Source: Sutcliffiella horikoshii | Lineage (GTDB): Bacteria; Bacillota; Bacilli; Bacillales; Bacillaceae_I | Length of the DNA stretch: 64,000 bases | NCBI RefSeq assembly: GCF_021991925.1 | Contig: NZ_RXZI01000004.1 | Span: forward strand, 124,001 to 188,000 | Reading direction: 5' to 3' | Shown: positions 1-7,962 of the stretch, one piece after another | Position numbering within the stretch: position 1 is the stretch's first letter | How the letters are laid out: the number at the start of each line of letters is the position of its first letter | The notes under the pieces: model-generated | What the model was told of the DNA's origin: nothing | Databases searched by the model: none | The model's input: only the letters and a program-made list of their open reading frames with translations | Made by a program: the position numbers and the translations under genes

Positions 1-792
1 GCGGTGAAAAAGGATGTGCTAGAGCGTCTTATTCCCATTCAAGTCCGCATGCTTGATAATGTGATTGATTTAAATGATATTCCTGTCCTTCAGGCAAAAA
101 TAACCAATGAAAAGTACAGGGCTGTGGGGCTTGGCACCTTTGGCTGGCATCACCTGCTGGCATTGGAAGGCATCAAATGGGAATCTGAAAAAGCGGTAAA
201 GTATGCGGATGAACTTTACGAAAAAATCGCCTTTTACACGATTCAAGCAAGTGCGCTTCTTGCCAAAGAAAAAGGTGCTTACCCTGCTTTTGAAGGATCG
301 GACTGGCAAACGGGGAAATATTTTTCAAAAAGAAATTATGATTCCAAAGCGGGATTGGACTGGGCTGTGCTTAAAAAGAAAGTGGCAACTACTGGTATCC
401 GTAATGGCTATCTGATGGCAGTTGCCCCAAATGCGACCACTTCAATCATTGCCGGAAGCACAGCGAGTATCGATCCGATTTTCCTGAAGGTTTATTCAGA
501 AGAGAAAAAAGACTATAAAATACCGGTAACGGCACCTGACTTAAATTCAGAAACTACCTGGTTTTATAAGTCAGCCTATCATATCGATCAGCATTGGAGC
601 ATCAACCAGAATGCAGCAAGGCAAAAGCATATTGACCAGGCCATCTCCTTTAACCTGTATGTCACCAACACCATAAAAGCCAAGGCCTTATTAGATCTTC
701 ATTTGGAAGCATGGAAGCAGGGTCTTAAAACCACCTACTACGTACGGTCGACATCTAAGGAAATAGAAGAATGCGATTCTTGCGCAAGTTAA
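1..792 (+). CDS. nrdA: Ribonucleoside-diphosphate reductase, large (alpha) subunit, C-terminal part
   Basis: C-terminal 263 residues of the catalytic subunit that reduces ribonucleotides to deoxyribonucleotides in the cytoplasm; the reading frame is open at the window edge, so the start is upstream. The substrate-binding loop (PNATTSIIAGS), the radical-transfer Tyr-Tyr pair (GLKTTYYVRS, matching Tyr730/731 of the E. coli enzyme by family knowledge) and the C-terminal redox cysteine pair (ECDSCAS) are all visible. The beta-subunit gene follows after 15 bp, so this is the usual alpha-beta operon. The sequence is unlike the NrdE of B. subtilis (class Ib) as I remember it, so the symbol nrdA is used with reserve. 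Confidence 0.93.
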   Translation, partial: AVKKDVLERLIPIQVRMLDNVIDLNDIPVLQAKITNEKYRAVGLGTFGWHHLLALEGIKWESEKAVKYADELYEKIAFYTIQASALLAKEKGAYPAFEGSDWQTGKYFSKRNYDSKAGLDWAVLKKKVATTGIRNGYLMAVAPNATTSIIAGSTASIDPIFLKVYSEEKKDYKIPVTAPDLNSETTWFYKSAYHIDQHWSINQNAARQKHIDQAISFNLYVTNTIKAKALLDLHLEAWKQGLKTTYYVRSTSKEIEECDSCAS

Positions 793-807
793 TAGGGAGG
801 AAGTCAA

Positions 808-1851
808 ATGAGTAATTATCTTCATAAACGTTCCATCATGGACACACATGCACCTAATAGATCTACCAGAATCATCAACGGCGAAAGCTCCAATATACTG
901 AATTGGGATGACGTAGCGTTTTCATGGGCATATCCCAAGTACAAGAAAATGCTTGCCAATTTCTGGTCTCCTTTTGAAATAAATATGTCCCAGGATATTA
1001 AACAATTCCCTACGCTGACAGCAAAAGAACAGGATGCGTTCCTGAAGATCATCGGCCTGCTTGCTCTCTTGGACAGTATTCAGACTGACTATGCAGGCAA
1101 AGTCGCTGATTATTTAACCGACTCCAGCCTGAACGCATTGATGATTATGCTTGCGCAACAGGAGGTCGTGCATAACCACTCCTACTCCTATGTCCTATCA
1201 AGTCTTGTATCCCGTACAAAACAGGAGGAGGTTTTCGAATACTGGCGTACCGAACCGACCTTGAGGAAGCGGAATGATTTCATTACAGATGGTTATAAAG
1301 CCTTTGCAGAGGACCCAACCGTCGAAAATTTGTTACGATCGATTGTGTATGATGTGATATTGGAAGGTCTTTTCTTTTATTCGGGCTTCGCTTTCTTTTA
1401 TCACCTTGCCAGAAACCAAAAAATGGTCGCATCTAGTACGATGATCAATTACATCAATAGGGATGAGCAGATTCATGTCGACTTGTTTGTAAAAATATTT
1501 CAAGAAGTTCTATTGGAATATCCTGAGTATGATACAGAAGCACTTGCTCAATTTGTAGAGGAGACCTTTAAGCAGGCCGCAGAATTGGAGATTGATTGGG
1601 CGAGACAAATAATCGGAAACCATTTTACAGGTATCGAACTTGAGGATGTGGAAGCTTATATTAGATTCTACGCCAATGTCCGGTCCAATCAGCTTGGTTT
1701 CAACCGCCCATTTGAAGGCTACCGAACTAACCCATTAAAATGGATCAAAGCATATGAGGAAGTGGACCTTGGTAAGTCGGATTTCTTTGAACAAAAATCA
1801 AGGCAATACACAAAAGTGAATGTCGTGGATAATGGATTTGACGATTTATAA
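808..1851 (+). CDS. nrdB: Ribonucleoside-diphosphate reductase, small (beta) subunit
   Basis: 347-residue diiron/tyrosyl-radical subunit that generates the radical used by the large subunit. All expected ligands are present: Asp89, Glu119 and His122 with the radical Tyr126 (EVVHNHSY), then Glu186 (ILEGLFF), Glu220 and His223 (RDEQIH). The start ATG is preceded by AGGGAGG seven bases upstream, 15 bp after the alpha-subunit stop. The C-terminal tail ends in an acidic, hydrophobic peptide as needed for docking on the large subunit. It differs clearly from the class Ib NrdF of B. subtilis, so it belongs to another class I subgroup; metal type (Fe or Mn) cannot be read from sequence. Confidence 0.95.
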   Translation: MSNYLHKRSIMDTHAPNRSTRIINGESSNILNWDDVAFSWAYPKYKKMLANFWSPFEINMSQDIKQFPTLTAKEQDAFLKIIGLLALLDSIQTDYAGKVADYLTDSSLNALMIMLAQQEVVHNHSYSYVLSSLVSRTKQEEVFEYWRTEPTLRKRNDFITDGYKAFAEDPTVENLLRSIVYDVILEGLFFYSGFAFFYHLARNQKMVASSTMINYINRDEQIHVDLFVKIFQEVLLEYPEYDTEALAQFVEETFKQAAELEIDWARQIIGNHFTGIELEDVEAYIRFYANVRSNQLGFNRPFEGYRTNPLKWIKAYEEVDLGKSDFFEQKSRQYTKVNVVDNGFDDL

Positions 1852-1862
1852 GATGCTTTCCC

Positions 1863-1887
1863 GCCGTGGACCAATGCAGTCCACGGC
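1863..1887 (+). terminator. Hairpin after nrdB
   Basis: Nine-bp perfect stem GCCGTGGAC/GTCCACGGC with a 7-nt loop, followed by a weak CCTCTTT tract. It lies between convergent genes and could serve both strands. Confidence 0.6.
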
Positions 1888-1892
1888 CCTCT

Positions 1893-2153
1893 TTACCAGA
1901 TAGGATATACAAAAAAAGAAAAGGCGAGATAGAAAGCCCCCATAAGCATATAGCCCATATAGCTTTGTTTCTCCAACAGTAGCCGTTCCATTCCCCTAAT
2001 AAGAAAAGCACCTGCAAATAACCAAAACATCCACCCCAAATGTGTAGGGCTATCAAGGTACGCTCCCATCCCCCCCAGAATGAGCCCACCTATAACAAGC
2101 AGCAGTTGAAGGAAAACAATAGGTTTCTTTCTTGTTTTTATATCTTTGAACAC
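1893..2153 (-). CDS. Small membrane protein, unknown function
   Basis: 86-residue protein with about three hydrophobic segments (roughly residues 11-31, 36-52 and 61-82) and few charged residues. I choose the GTG at 2153 because AAAGGGGGA lies seven bases upstream; the longer frame up to 2216 has no ribosome site. It resembles the short DUF3953/YczI-type membrane proteins of bacilli in size and topology only, so no family is assigned. It stands alone, convergent with nrdB. Confidence 0.6.
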   Translation of the reverse strand: MFKDIKTRKKPIVFLQLLLVIGGLILGGMGAYLDSPTHLGWMFWLFAGAFLIRGMERLLLEKQSYMGYMLMGAFYLAFSFFVYPIW

Positions 2154-2272
2154 AGAATACTCCCCCTTTGTCCTCCTTCCATAATAACAGAATGTTTTGT
2201 GAAAATGAAAATCCAACTATAAATGAGTTATGGAATTGGTGATTTAAGCAAAGGGCTGTTTCACCAGAACCA

Positions 2273-3052
2273 TTAAAATAATCCCAGATATTGCAGACTC
2301 AACACCACAACACCCAATATCCACACATAGACAGCAAATGTGCGCAGGGAATGCTTTTTCAAGTAATTGATCATCCATTTTACCGCAATGTACCCAAAGA
2401 AGCAGGAAGCAAGAATTCCAATCATCAATGAAGTCAGTGATATATCCTCCCTACCCACCTGTGCGACCTCGACAGTCTGGAGAAACACCGCTCCTGCAAT
2501 TGCTGGTGTGGATAGCAGAAAAGAAAAATAAGCTGCCGTTTCCCTATCCAACTTTCGGAAGAGGCCTGCTACAATGGTCAGCCCTGAGCGCGATATAGCA
2601 GGGAAAATGGCTGCAGCTTGGAAGGAACCAATGAACAAGGCATCCTTCCACGTTATATCCTCCATTTTTTTTGCACCTTTCTTGATGGAATCCGCAAACC
2701 ACAGAAAGGCTCCCGTTATCAAAAACTCCCAACCGATTGTAACGCCTGTTTTAGAAATATCCTCAAAATAATCTTTAAAAGCAAGCCCTATTATGACAGC
2801 TGGAATGGTCCCGATCACCAGTAAAAAGGACAGCTTGTGAAATGGGTTACGGATGATCTTAATAAATTCCTCACGGTAAAAATATAGAACGGCAATCAAT
2901 GTCCCAAAATGTAGCATCGTATCAAGCAGCAGTCCCGCTTCCTGCAGGCCAAATAAATTCCGTCCCAAATACAAATGCCCCGTACTTGAAATTGGAAGAA
3001 ATTCCGTAAGTCCTTGAATAATACCTAAAATGAACGCCTCAATTTTGGACAT
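2273..3052 (-). CDS. uppP: Undecaprenyl-diphosphatase UppP (BacA family), copy 1
   Basis: 259-residue polytopic membrane enzyme that removes phosphate from undecaprenyl diphosphate so that the lipid carrier can be reused for cell wall synthesis; excess gives bacitracin tolerance. Motif 1 is GLTEFLPISSTGH (Glu17, His26) and motif 2 is FPAISRSG (Arg156, Ser157), both catalytic in the family. The ATG at 3052 is preceded by AGGAGGAAG; the upstream in-frame ATG at 3094 lies inside the neighbouring dedA. The dedA gene is 13 bp upstream and co-directional, so the two are probably one transcript. A second, divergent UppP lies at 16.0-16.8 kb. Confidence 0.95.
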   Translation of the reverse strand: MSKIEAFILGIIQGLTEFLPISSTGHLYLGRNLFGLQEAGLLLDTMLHFGTLIAVLYFYREEFIKIIRNPFHKLSFLLVIGTIPAVIIGLAFKDYFEDISKTGVTIGWEFLITGAFLWFADSIKKGAKKMEDITWKDALFIGSFQAAAIFPAISRSGLTIVAGLFRKLDRETAAYFSFLLSTPAIAGAVFLQTVEVAQVGREDISLTSLMIGILASCFFGYIAVKWMINYLKKHSLRTFAVYVWILGVVVLSLQYLGLF

Positions 3053-3065
3053 GCTCTTCCTCCTC

Positions 3066-3653
3066 CTATATCGAACGTTTCCTATCAAAAACAAAATAAG
3101 TGATGGCCCCTAAAATGATTAAAATCATCAAAGGGATAATGAGTGGCTGTGCAGCGTGTTTGATATCACGCCAGTTTTCTCCCAATTGGAAACCTATATA
3201 GAGAAACAGGATCGTCCAAGGTATTACCGCAGCCACCGTGTAAAGAAGAAAGGGCAAGAACTTCATCTTTGCAATGCCTGCCGGTATCGATATGGCATGC
3301 CGTACCACCGGAATGAACCGGGCTGTGAAGACCACAATCGGTCCATAGTTCTCAAACCACTTTTCCGAAATATCCAAGTGCTTCGGCTGAATTAATATGT
3401 ACTTTCCATACTTTTCAAGAAAAGGCCTTCCTCCAATGCTCCCGGCCCAATACAAAAATAGTTGCGCAAGGGTACCTCCTGCCACGCCGGCAACAAGTGC
3501 TCCTGTAAAACCAATCTTGCCGATTGAAATCAAATAGCCCCCATACCCCAATACAATTTCGCTCGGAATAACTTCCACCATCAACCCTAACGCAATTCCC
3601 CAGACTCCCATCGCCTGGAAAAATTCAAACATCGATAAAAAAAAGTGCTCCAT
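3066..3653 (-). CDS. DedA family membrane protein
   Basis: 195 residues with four to five hydrophobic segments and the SNARE-associated/VTT fold. The family signature around ARFIPVVRH (Arg112, Arg118) and the acidic residues Glu27 and Glu32 in the first reentrant region are present. DedA proteins are proton-dependent, and some (UptA of B. subtilis) flip undecaprenyl phosphate back across the membrane. Being directly upstream of uppP makes that role attractive here: the diphosphatase makes C55-P outside and the DedA protein returns it inside. That assignment is inference. The start has GAGGCGAGG upstream. Confidence 0.9.
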   Translation of the reverse strand: MEHFFLSMFEFFQAMGVWGIALGLMVEVIPSEIVLGYGGYLISIGKIGFTGALVAGVAGGTLAQLFLYWAGSIGGRPFLEKYGKYILIQPKHLDISEKWFENYGPIVVFTARFIPVVRHAISIPAGIAKMKFLPFLLYTVAAVIPWTILFLYIGFQLGENWRDIKHAAQPLIIPLMILIILGAITYFVFDRKRSI

Positions 3654-3864
3654 ATCCTCGCCTCATTTGTAAGAGAGTTGTCCCTAACAATGTATGAAGG
3701 CAAGTCCATGAAAAGCACTAAAAAAAGTATGTAGTTATTTTTCATCCGGGATGTGTGCTTTCTCCCACTTTGGTTAACGTCAATCAGGGAATGTTCATGA
3801 ATGGAATAGAAACACCTTAGTTATACTAGTGGCGAAAGGCTATTCAATGGTGGGGGAGTTTCCT

Positions 3865-4347
3865 ATGTATATTGCATTAACAGCAACGATAATATTGTCC
3901 ATCTTTCTACTGCTTTCACTCCGTTTTATAAAAAGTAAATTCGAGGTCCTCGAACTGACTTTCTTGTTTCTATTTACATCCTACATCTGTCAAAATACAT
4001 TCTATAAACTATTTTCCCCATATGACCGGATTAGCATTGCTGATAGCGGATGGGCGAAACTCACAGTAAAATTACATTTTGGTATTACCCTCCCCGTCCT
4101 ATTGATCATTGTATTGTATATGTTAAAGAGCACCCGTTTCAGCATTTATGTAGCAAGTGGTATTGGATGGATCCTGTTTGTAATTGCAAGTGAGAAAGCT
4201 TTATTTTTATCGGAAATATTAGAAACACAAAATGAAAAGTGGTTCCCACTCATTGATATAGCAGCAGCTACCTTCATATTTCTACTAACGCATTTTATTA
4301 TGAAAAACATTCGTATACTTTTGATAAAAGAAAAGGTCATCACATGA
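3865..4347 (+). CDS. Membrane protein, first of a two-gene pair, unknown function
   Basis: 160 residues, four to five predicted membrane helices, no catalytic motif seen. The ATG at 3865 follows GGTGGGGGAG at good spacing; the GTG at 3829 has none. Its stop overlaps the next start by ATGA, so the two are translationally coupled. Length and topology resemble the CBO0543-type membrane proteins common in spore-formers, but similarity by eye is weak. Confidence 0.6.
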   Translation: MYIALTATIILSIFLLLSLRFIKSKFEVLELTFLFLFTSYICQNTFYKLFSPYDRISIADSGWAKLTVKLHFGITLPVLLIIVLYMLKSTRFSIYVASGIGWILFVIASEKALFLSEILETQNEKWFPLIDIAAATFIFLLTHFIMKNIRILLIKEKVIT

Positions 4348-4871
4348 ATAGTCAAATTAAATCTATCTTCACTCCCATATCCCCAAAAAATTTTGATGAA
4401 AACGAAGTATTCACTATTCTAATTTCCTTATTGGTAATTGGAGTCCTTTGGTATTTACATACACACTACCGAACACTAACCAACACGGAACTGGCCAGTG
4501 TGTATCTATTCAATCTCTTTTTAACCACCACCTTGGAAGCATTGTTAGCCGAACACCCATTAGATTTTTACGATACGATGGACTACGCCCATGCAGAGAT
4601 TTTCGATGTTCTTTTACAAACCATTCCCTATCCAGCGACCATTGTAATTGCTATGCATTTTTATGCAAAATTCAGACCTTCGACAATCGGATATATAATT
4701 GGCTGGGCTCTCATTCTGACATCCCTGGAATGGATCTCGCTCCTTTTCAACCTTTTTCAATATAATGAGTGGACACTCTTATACTCGTGCATGTTTTATG
4801 CATGTATAATGACTTTAAATACACTCTTTTTTAACAAAGTCAGAAAGCACCTTCAGGAGAAAAGAAGCTAG
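4344..4871 (+). CDS. Membrane protein, second of the pair (CBO0543-like)
   Basis: 175 residues with a short cytoplasmic N-terminus, then about five membrane segments, ending in a basic tail (KVRKHLQEKRS). It overlaps the previous gene by 4 bp and presumably works with it. Conserved-looking acidic and aromatic residues in the loops (LAEHPLDFYDTMDY) are reminiscent of CBO0543-family proteins; another candidate of that family is at 12765. No function is known to me. Confidence 0.6.
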   Translation: MNSQIKSIFTPISPKNFDENEVFTILISLLVIGVLWYLHTHYRTLTNTELASVYLFNLFLTTTLEALLAEHPLDFYDTMDYAHAEIFDVLLQTIPYPATIVIAMHFYAKFRPSTIGYIIGWALILTSLEWISLLFNLFQYNEWTLLYSCMFYACIMTLNTLFFNKVRKHLQEKRS

Positions 4872-4946
4872 ACCTATAAAATTTAAATTATCAGAAAAGG
4901 ATTTCTTAAAAATATGTCGAATAATACTATTTGGAGGTGCTGATAT

Positions 4947-5300
4947 ATGAAGAAACTCATTCTTCTATCCCTATTCCTCCTTTTTCTAACAGCCTGTGGT
5001 ATGCCAACGCACATTCCAGATCGCTTTTCGTACATTGAAGTTGTCGATAAGAAAGAAGATGCATCTCTTTCTGAAGTGGAGGATATTGATACCATCTTGA
5101 AAGACAGTGAAGTGGTGGTCGGATTGGATGAGGCAACCGAGAATTACCCCAAATATAATATTGAACAAACTCCTGCTTATATAGTGTTTGAATATACAGG
5201 GTATCTTACCGACGACATGATTTTATTCACCTATGACAAGGAAGAGGCTGTATCGTTATTGAAGGAAAAGATTCAAGACGAGAAAGAAAGAGCGGAATAA
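4947..5300 (+). CDS. Small lipoprotein, unknown function
   Basis: 117 residues with a typical lipoprotein signal: MKK, a hydrophobic stretch and the lipobox LTAC with Cys17. The mature part is acidic and ends in a charged helix. GGAGGTGCT precedes the ATG. Downstream lies a hairpin with 8-bp arms (AAAGCCGA at 5304, TCGGCTTT at 5342) and a long loop that may be a weak terminator. No family recognised. Confidence 0.65.
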   Translation: MKKLILLSLFLLFLTACGMPTHIPDRFSYIEVVDKKEDASLSEVEDIDTILKDSEVVVGLDEATENYPKYNIEQTPAYIVFEYTGYLTDDMILFTYDKEEAVSLLKEKIQDEKERAE

Positions 5301-5364
5301 GGCAAAGCCGAGACGAGGGTATAAAGACAGAAGTCCCCAGTTCGGCTTTACTAATTTTCATATA

Positions 5365-5378
5365 TGTAAACGCTTACT
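5365..5378. promoter_or_regulatory. Catabolite-responsive element (CRE)
   Basis: TGTAAACGCTTACT matches the 14-base CcpA consensus TGWAARCGNTWNCW at every position. It lies about 58 bp upstream of the small ORF at 5436, so carbon catabolite control of that gene is likely if the ORF is expressed. Confidence 0.65.
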
Positions 5379-5435
5379 ATTAGGCATAAAGTGTTTTTTT
5401 TCACATATCATTAAATTATTTATTGGAGGGCAAAA

Positions 5436-5549
5436 ATGGGGAAATTATGTCTTCAAACTTCTTGCGTCGGTTATGATCTGATTCTGATTACATTGGGATG
5501 CTTATTTGTTTTATATATCGGTTATCGATTCCTTGGCCATGAAGACTGA
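5436..5549 (+). CDS. 37-residue single-span membrane microprotein
   Basis: Short frame with a strong ribosome site (GGAGGG, six bases before ATG). Sequence begins MGKLCLQTSCVGYD, continues with a hydrophobic segment of about 18 residues and ends YRFLGHED. Three cysteines (positions 5, 10 and 22) precede or lie in the membrane span. A perfect CRE site lies upstream, and the secreted-protein gene at 5601 begins 51 bp downstream, so they may share a transcript. No homologue recalled. Confidence 0.5.
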   Translation: MGKLCLQTSCVGYDLILITLGCLFVLYIGYRFLGHED

Positions 5550-5600
5550 ATCCTCATGATTTCACTTCTTTTGCTCCATACTAACAAAGAGGTGATGAAA

Positions 5601-6014
5601 ATGAGAAAAATCTTCTTTTTTCTACTGCTTACCTGGGGAATACTGGCCATCCCTGTATCGGCACAACCCCTTCAAATAGAAGTATTTGATGTAACACAGA
5701 GTAAGGTGACAAAGTCCATTCCGTTGGACGAAAAAAACAGATCGGAGGCCCTTAAGCTTGTAAAAAGTATAAACGCCCTCTATCCGAAGCTGAACCCCAC
5801 ACCAAAAACGGGCTTTATGGTCAAGGTGCCTTTTGAACCAACAGAAAACATCGACACGGATGTGTTAAAGCAATCCGTCAAGCAAGTAATCTTTATTTTT
5901 CCTGAAGGAGAAAAACCGTATTTGCTTATCTTCAATGAAAAAGAACAACCAATGTTCTACTATTTCAGTGAAGATAGCACAGGGTTTCTCAAGATGCTGG
6001 AAATGAATAACTAA
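5601..6014 (+). CDS. Secreted protein with signal peptide, unknown function
   Basis: 137 residues. The N-terminus MRKIFFFLLLTWGILAIPVS followed by AQP is a classical signal peptide with an A-x-A-like cleavage site near residue 22. AGAGGTG precedes this ATG by six bases; longer frames lack a ribosome site. The mature domain, about 115 residues with alternating hydrophobic and charged segments, is not recognised. The stop codon TAA lies inside the 8-bp target duplication of the repeat element that follows. Confidence 0.6.
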   Translation: MRKIFFFLLLTWGILAIPVSAQPLQIEVFDVTQSKVTKSIPLDEKNRSEALKLVKSINALYPKLNPTPKTGFMVKVPFEPTENIDTDVLKQSVKQVIFIFPEGEKPYLLIFNEKEQPMFYYFSEDSTGFLKMLEMNN

Positions 6015-6016
6015 AA

Positions 6017-6198
6017 GGCTATTTTCGTAAGCTTTGTTTCTTTTACGTATTTTTAAACCGACCTATATATTCAATACTATCGTGCTCTTTTCCCTGCAAT
6101 ACTGAATATGCTACATGCATGTCTAGAGTAAGTAAGCAGTAATAATTCCAATTGCCGACTTTTTACTTTAAATAGCAACAATCTTTGAGAAAAGAGCC
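6017..6198 (+). mobile_element. MITE-like element, copy 1 (182 bp)
   Basis: Imperfect terminal inverted repeats GGCTATTTTCGTAAGCTTTG and, read inward from the right end, GGCTCTTTTCTCAAAGATTG. An exact 8-bp direct repeat AACTAAAA flanks it (6009-6016 and 6199-6206). A second copy at 56146-56329 shares GTGCTCTTTTCCCTGC, TCCAATTGCCGACTTTTTAC and AGCAACAATCTTTGAG. It has no coding capacity. Confidence 0.8.
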
Positions 6199-6261
6199 AA
6201 CTAAAAAAAGGAATAGTGGGTACACTATCATCAACTTGAACCTTTCCAGGAGGGGTTTTAT

Positions 6262-6930
6262 TTGAAGAACGTACTCATTATTCTTTTTATTGGTATTCTT
6301 TCAGCCGCAACCATTGGGTGCGGTTCTGCCATTGAAAATGTTCCGGGTAAAGCTGAAGAACCACCACCTTTGCTGCCATCTACAGGGGATTATACTTTTC
6401 AACGTTACATTGAAGAAAAAGAGCACACAGAATACAGGGTGCTTTATAGCAAGGTCCCAGACAGCAAAATCGTTGAAGTAAAAACGGTTGTGGATCTAGG
6501 TTCCGAAGAGACTCCAACAGATACTTCGGAAACAATCAATTTTTATGAAGAGAAAAAAGATGGAATCTATGGATATATCGTTTTATCGGAGGACTTCCCG
6601 ACAGAATGGGATGCAGATGATATTAAGAAATTCCCAAAAACGAAAATCATTGCCTATCCATTGGAAGAAAGTAAAGAATGGACCGAAACAATAGAGGATT
6701 TCGACTTGGACATCACTTATCATATCAGATCAATAAATGCTGAAATAAAAACACCCGCAAAGACGTTCCAGGATTGTATCATTATTGATTTCGAAGAAAA
6801 GGATCAGGATGGCACTACACTCCGTAAAGGAAGTTCCGTTTTCGCCCCACAAGTAGGATGGATCCGGCATGAAATTAAAGAAGAAGTATTAAAAGATGTT
6901 CATAAGTTAATAAAGATTAATGAAAGATAA
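6262..6930 (+). CDS. Lipoprotein, unknown function
   Basis: 222 residues starting at TTG with AGGAGGGG seven bases upstream. The signal ends in the lipobox ATIGC (Cys20). A proline-rich linker follows, then a beta-rich domain with threonine-rich loops and GWIRHEI near the end, which looks like the small lipoproteins whose domain carries a substrate- or wall-binding beta sheet; no firm family. Its stop codon overlaps the first copy of the terminator arm that flanks the repeat block downstream. Confidence 0.65.
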   Translation: MKNVLIILFIGILSAATIGCGSAIENVPGKAEEPPPLLPSTGDYTFQRYIEEKEHTEYRVLYSKVPDSKIVEVKTVVDLGSEETPTDTSETINFYEEKKDGIYGYIVLSEDFPTEWDADDIKKFPKTKIIAYPLEESKEWTETIEDFDLDITYHIRSINAEIKTPAKTFQDCIIIDFEEKDQDGTTLRKGSSVFAPQVGWIRHEIKEEVLKDVHKLIKINER

Positions 6931-6949
6931 TGAAAAATCACCTTTTCAT

Positions 6950-7391
6950 TCAGACTGTTGACAAACCTAATAAACTTTAGATTAGCATATACACGTTGAT
7001 CTTCGTTCCAGGCGCTTCGCTTATCCGTGAGGCGGTCCGGAAGCCTCCTCGGGCTATGCCGAGGCCACTGAAAAACCCGAAAACTTATCTTTATTACGTT
7101 TTCTAGCTGTTGATTGCAGAAATAGGCGAAGACTCCTGCGGGGGGATAGCGACATTCTTGAGACCCCGCAGGGCGTAGCCCGAGGAGGCTCAAGGTCGCC
7201 CCGCGGAAAGCGAAGCCTAGTGCGGAAATCAACAGCGGTATGGAACAGATTACTAAAATTATGATCTTTTTCAGTGGCCTGGGCTATGCCCTGCGGGGTC
7301 TTCCCTGTCCCTAACTCCCGCGGGAGTCTGCGCGCCTTCCACAACGATCAACTTAATAAACAGCTTTGTATTTTTCTCTGTCTACACACTG
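6950..7391 (-). repeat. Modular GC-rich repeat, long form A1 (interrupted)
   Basis: Ends TCAGACTGTTGACAAA (left) and CTGTCTACACACTG (right), imperfect inverted repeats. The GC-rich core runs from GTTGATCTTCG to GATCAAC, in reverse orientation relative to A2 and A3, and is interrupted by element B1. A complete terminator follows directly, and a degraded second copy of that hairpin (ATGAAAGATAATG at 6920-6932) sits on the other side. This fills most of the 709-bp gene-free stretch 6931-7639; translated frames in it are spurious. Confidence 0.8.
7061..7280 (+). mobile_element. Short insertion element B1 (220 bp) inside A1
   Basis: Inverted ends (G)AGGCCACTGAAAAA and TTTTTCAGTGGCCT. It is flanked by the 10-bp direct repeat GGGCTATGCC (7051-7060 and 7281-7290). 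It carries its own GC-rich core from GTTGATTGCAG to ATCAACAGCGG. Removing it and one repeat restores an uninterrupted A-type core. Confidence 0.8.
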
Positions 7392-7393
7392 CC

Positions 7394-7428
7394 ATGAAAG
7401 ATAATGCAAAATTATCTTTCATTTTTTT
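7394..7428 (+). terminator. Terminator displaced from the lipoprotein gene
   Basis: Perfect 12-bp stem ATGAAAGATAAT/ATTATCTTTCAT, 5-nt loop, seven T. The same 5' arm occurs at the stop codon of the lipoprotein gene 460 bp upstream, so the repeat seems to have separated gene and terminator. Confidence 0.85.
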
Positions 7429-7639
7429 GGATCTATATTTATACTTCGATGGAACCTTTTATCCATTCTTACCGTCTTACTAGTAGATCCTTCGTTTTAC
7501 GAAGATTTTACATAACTGTAATGAAGAGAAAACCATAATTGTAGTATAATTACACACATATCATACCCTAATCATGGGTATATAGATACCGAACGCACTT
7601 ATTATGTTATACTTCTATAATTAAGGAGGAGATGTAGCA

Positions 7640-7834
7640 TTGAGTTTGAGTAAAATTATTTTCGTCATTAGTATAATGGCTAGCTTTCTTATGCTTGTTG
7701 CATCTGTCATAGCATTTGTCATTCATGACATCGGTTATTTTTGGACAATGTTCATTTTAATGGTTGTCAGCATTCTCCAGAATATATCCGTGTATAAACA
7801 TATCTCCACAACTGATGAACCTGTTAAAGGCTAG
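7640..7834 (+). CDS. Small two-span membrane protein
   Basis: 64 residues starting at TTG with AAGGAGGAG upstream. Two hydrophobic segments (about residues 5-28 and 31-50) are joined by HDIGYFW, with a short polar C-terminus. It stands alone between a repeat block and a convergent gene. No family recognised. Confidence 0.6.
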   Translation: MSLSKIIFVISIMASFLMLVASVIAFVIHDIGYFWTMFILMVVSILQNISVYKHISTTDEPVKG

Positions 7835-7962
7835 ACCGCTTCTAGTTAATGAATCTCGAGCGGTCTTATTGCTAATAAGAAACCTTCTCCGTACACTTAC
7901 CCTGAGGTATTTACTTCCTTTCTAGTTTCCAAATTTACATATGAGAAAAAGCCAGCATTAAG

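Noticed and set aside
6900-7344. Two minus-strand reading frames of about 100 codons
   Set aside because: They lie entirely in the GC-rich repeats A1 and B1, have Arg/Pro-rich repeat-derived sequence and no ribosome site. The same applies to the frame at 34396-34980.
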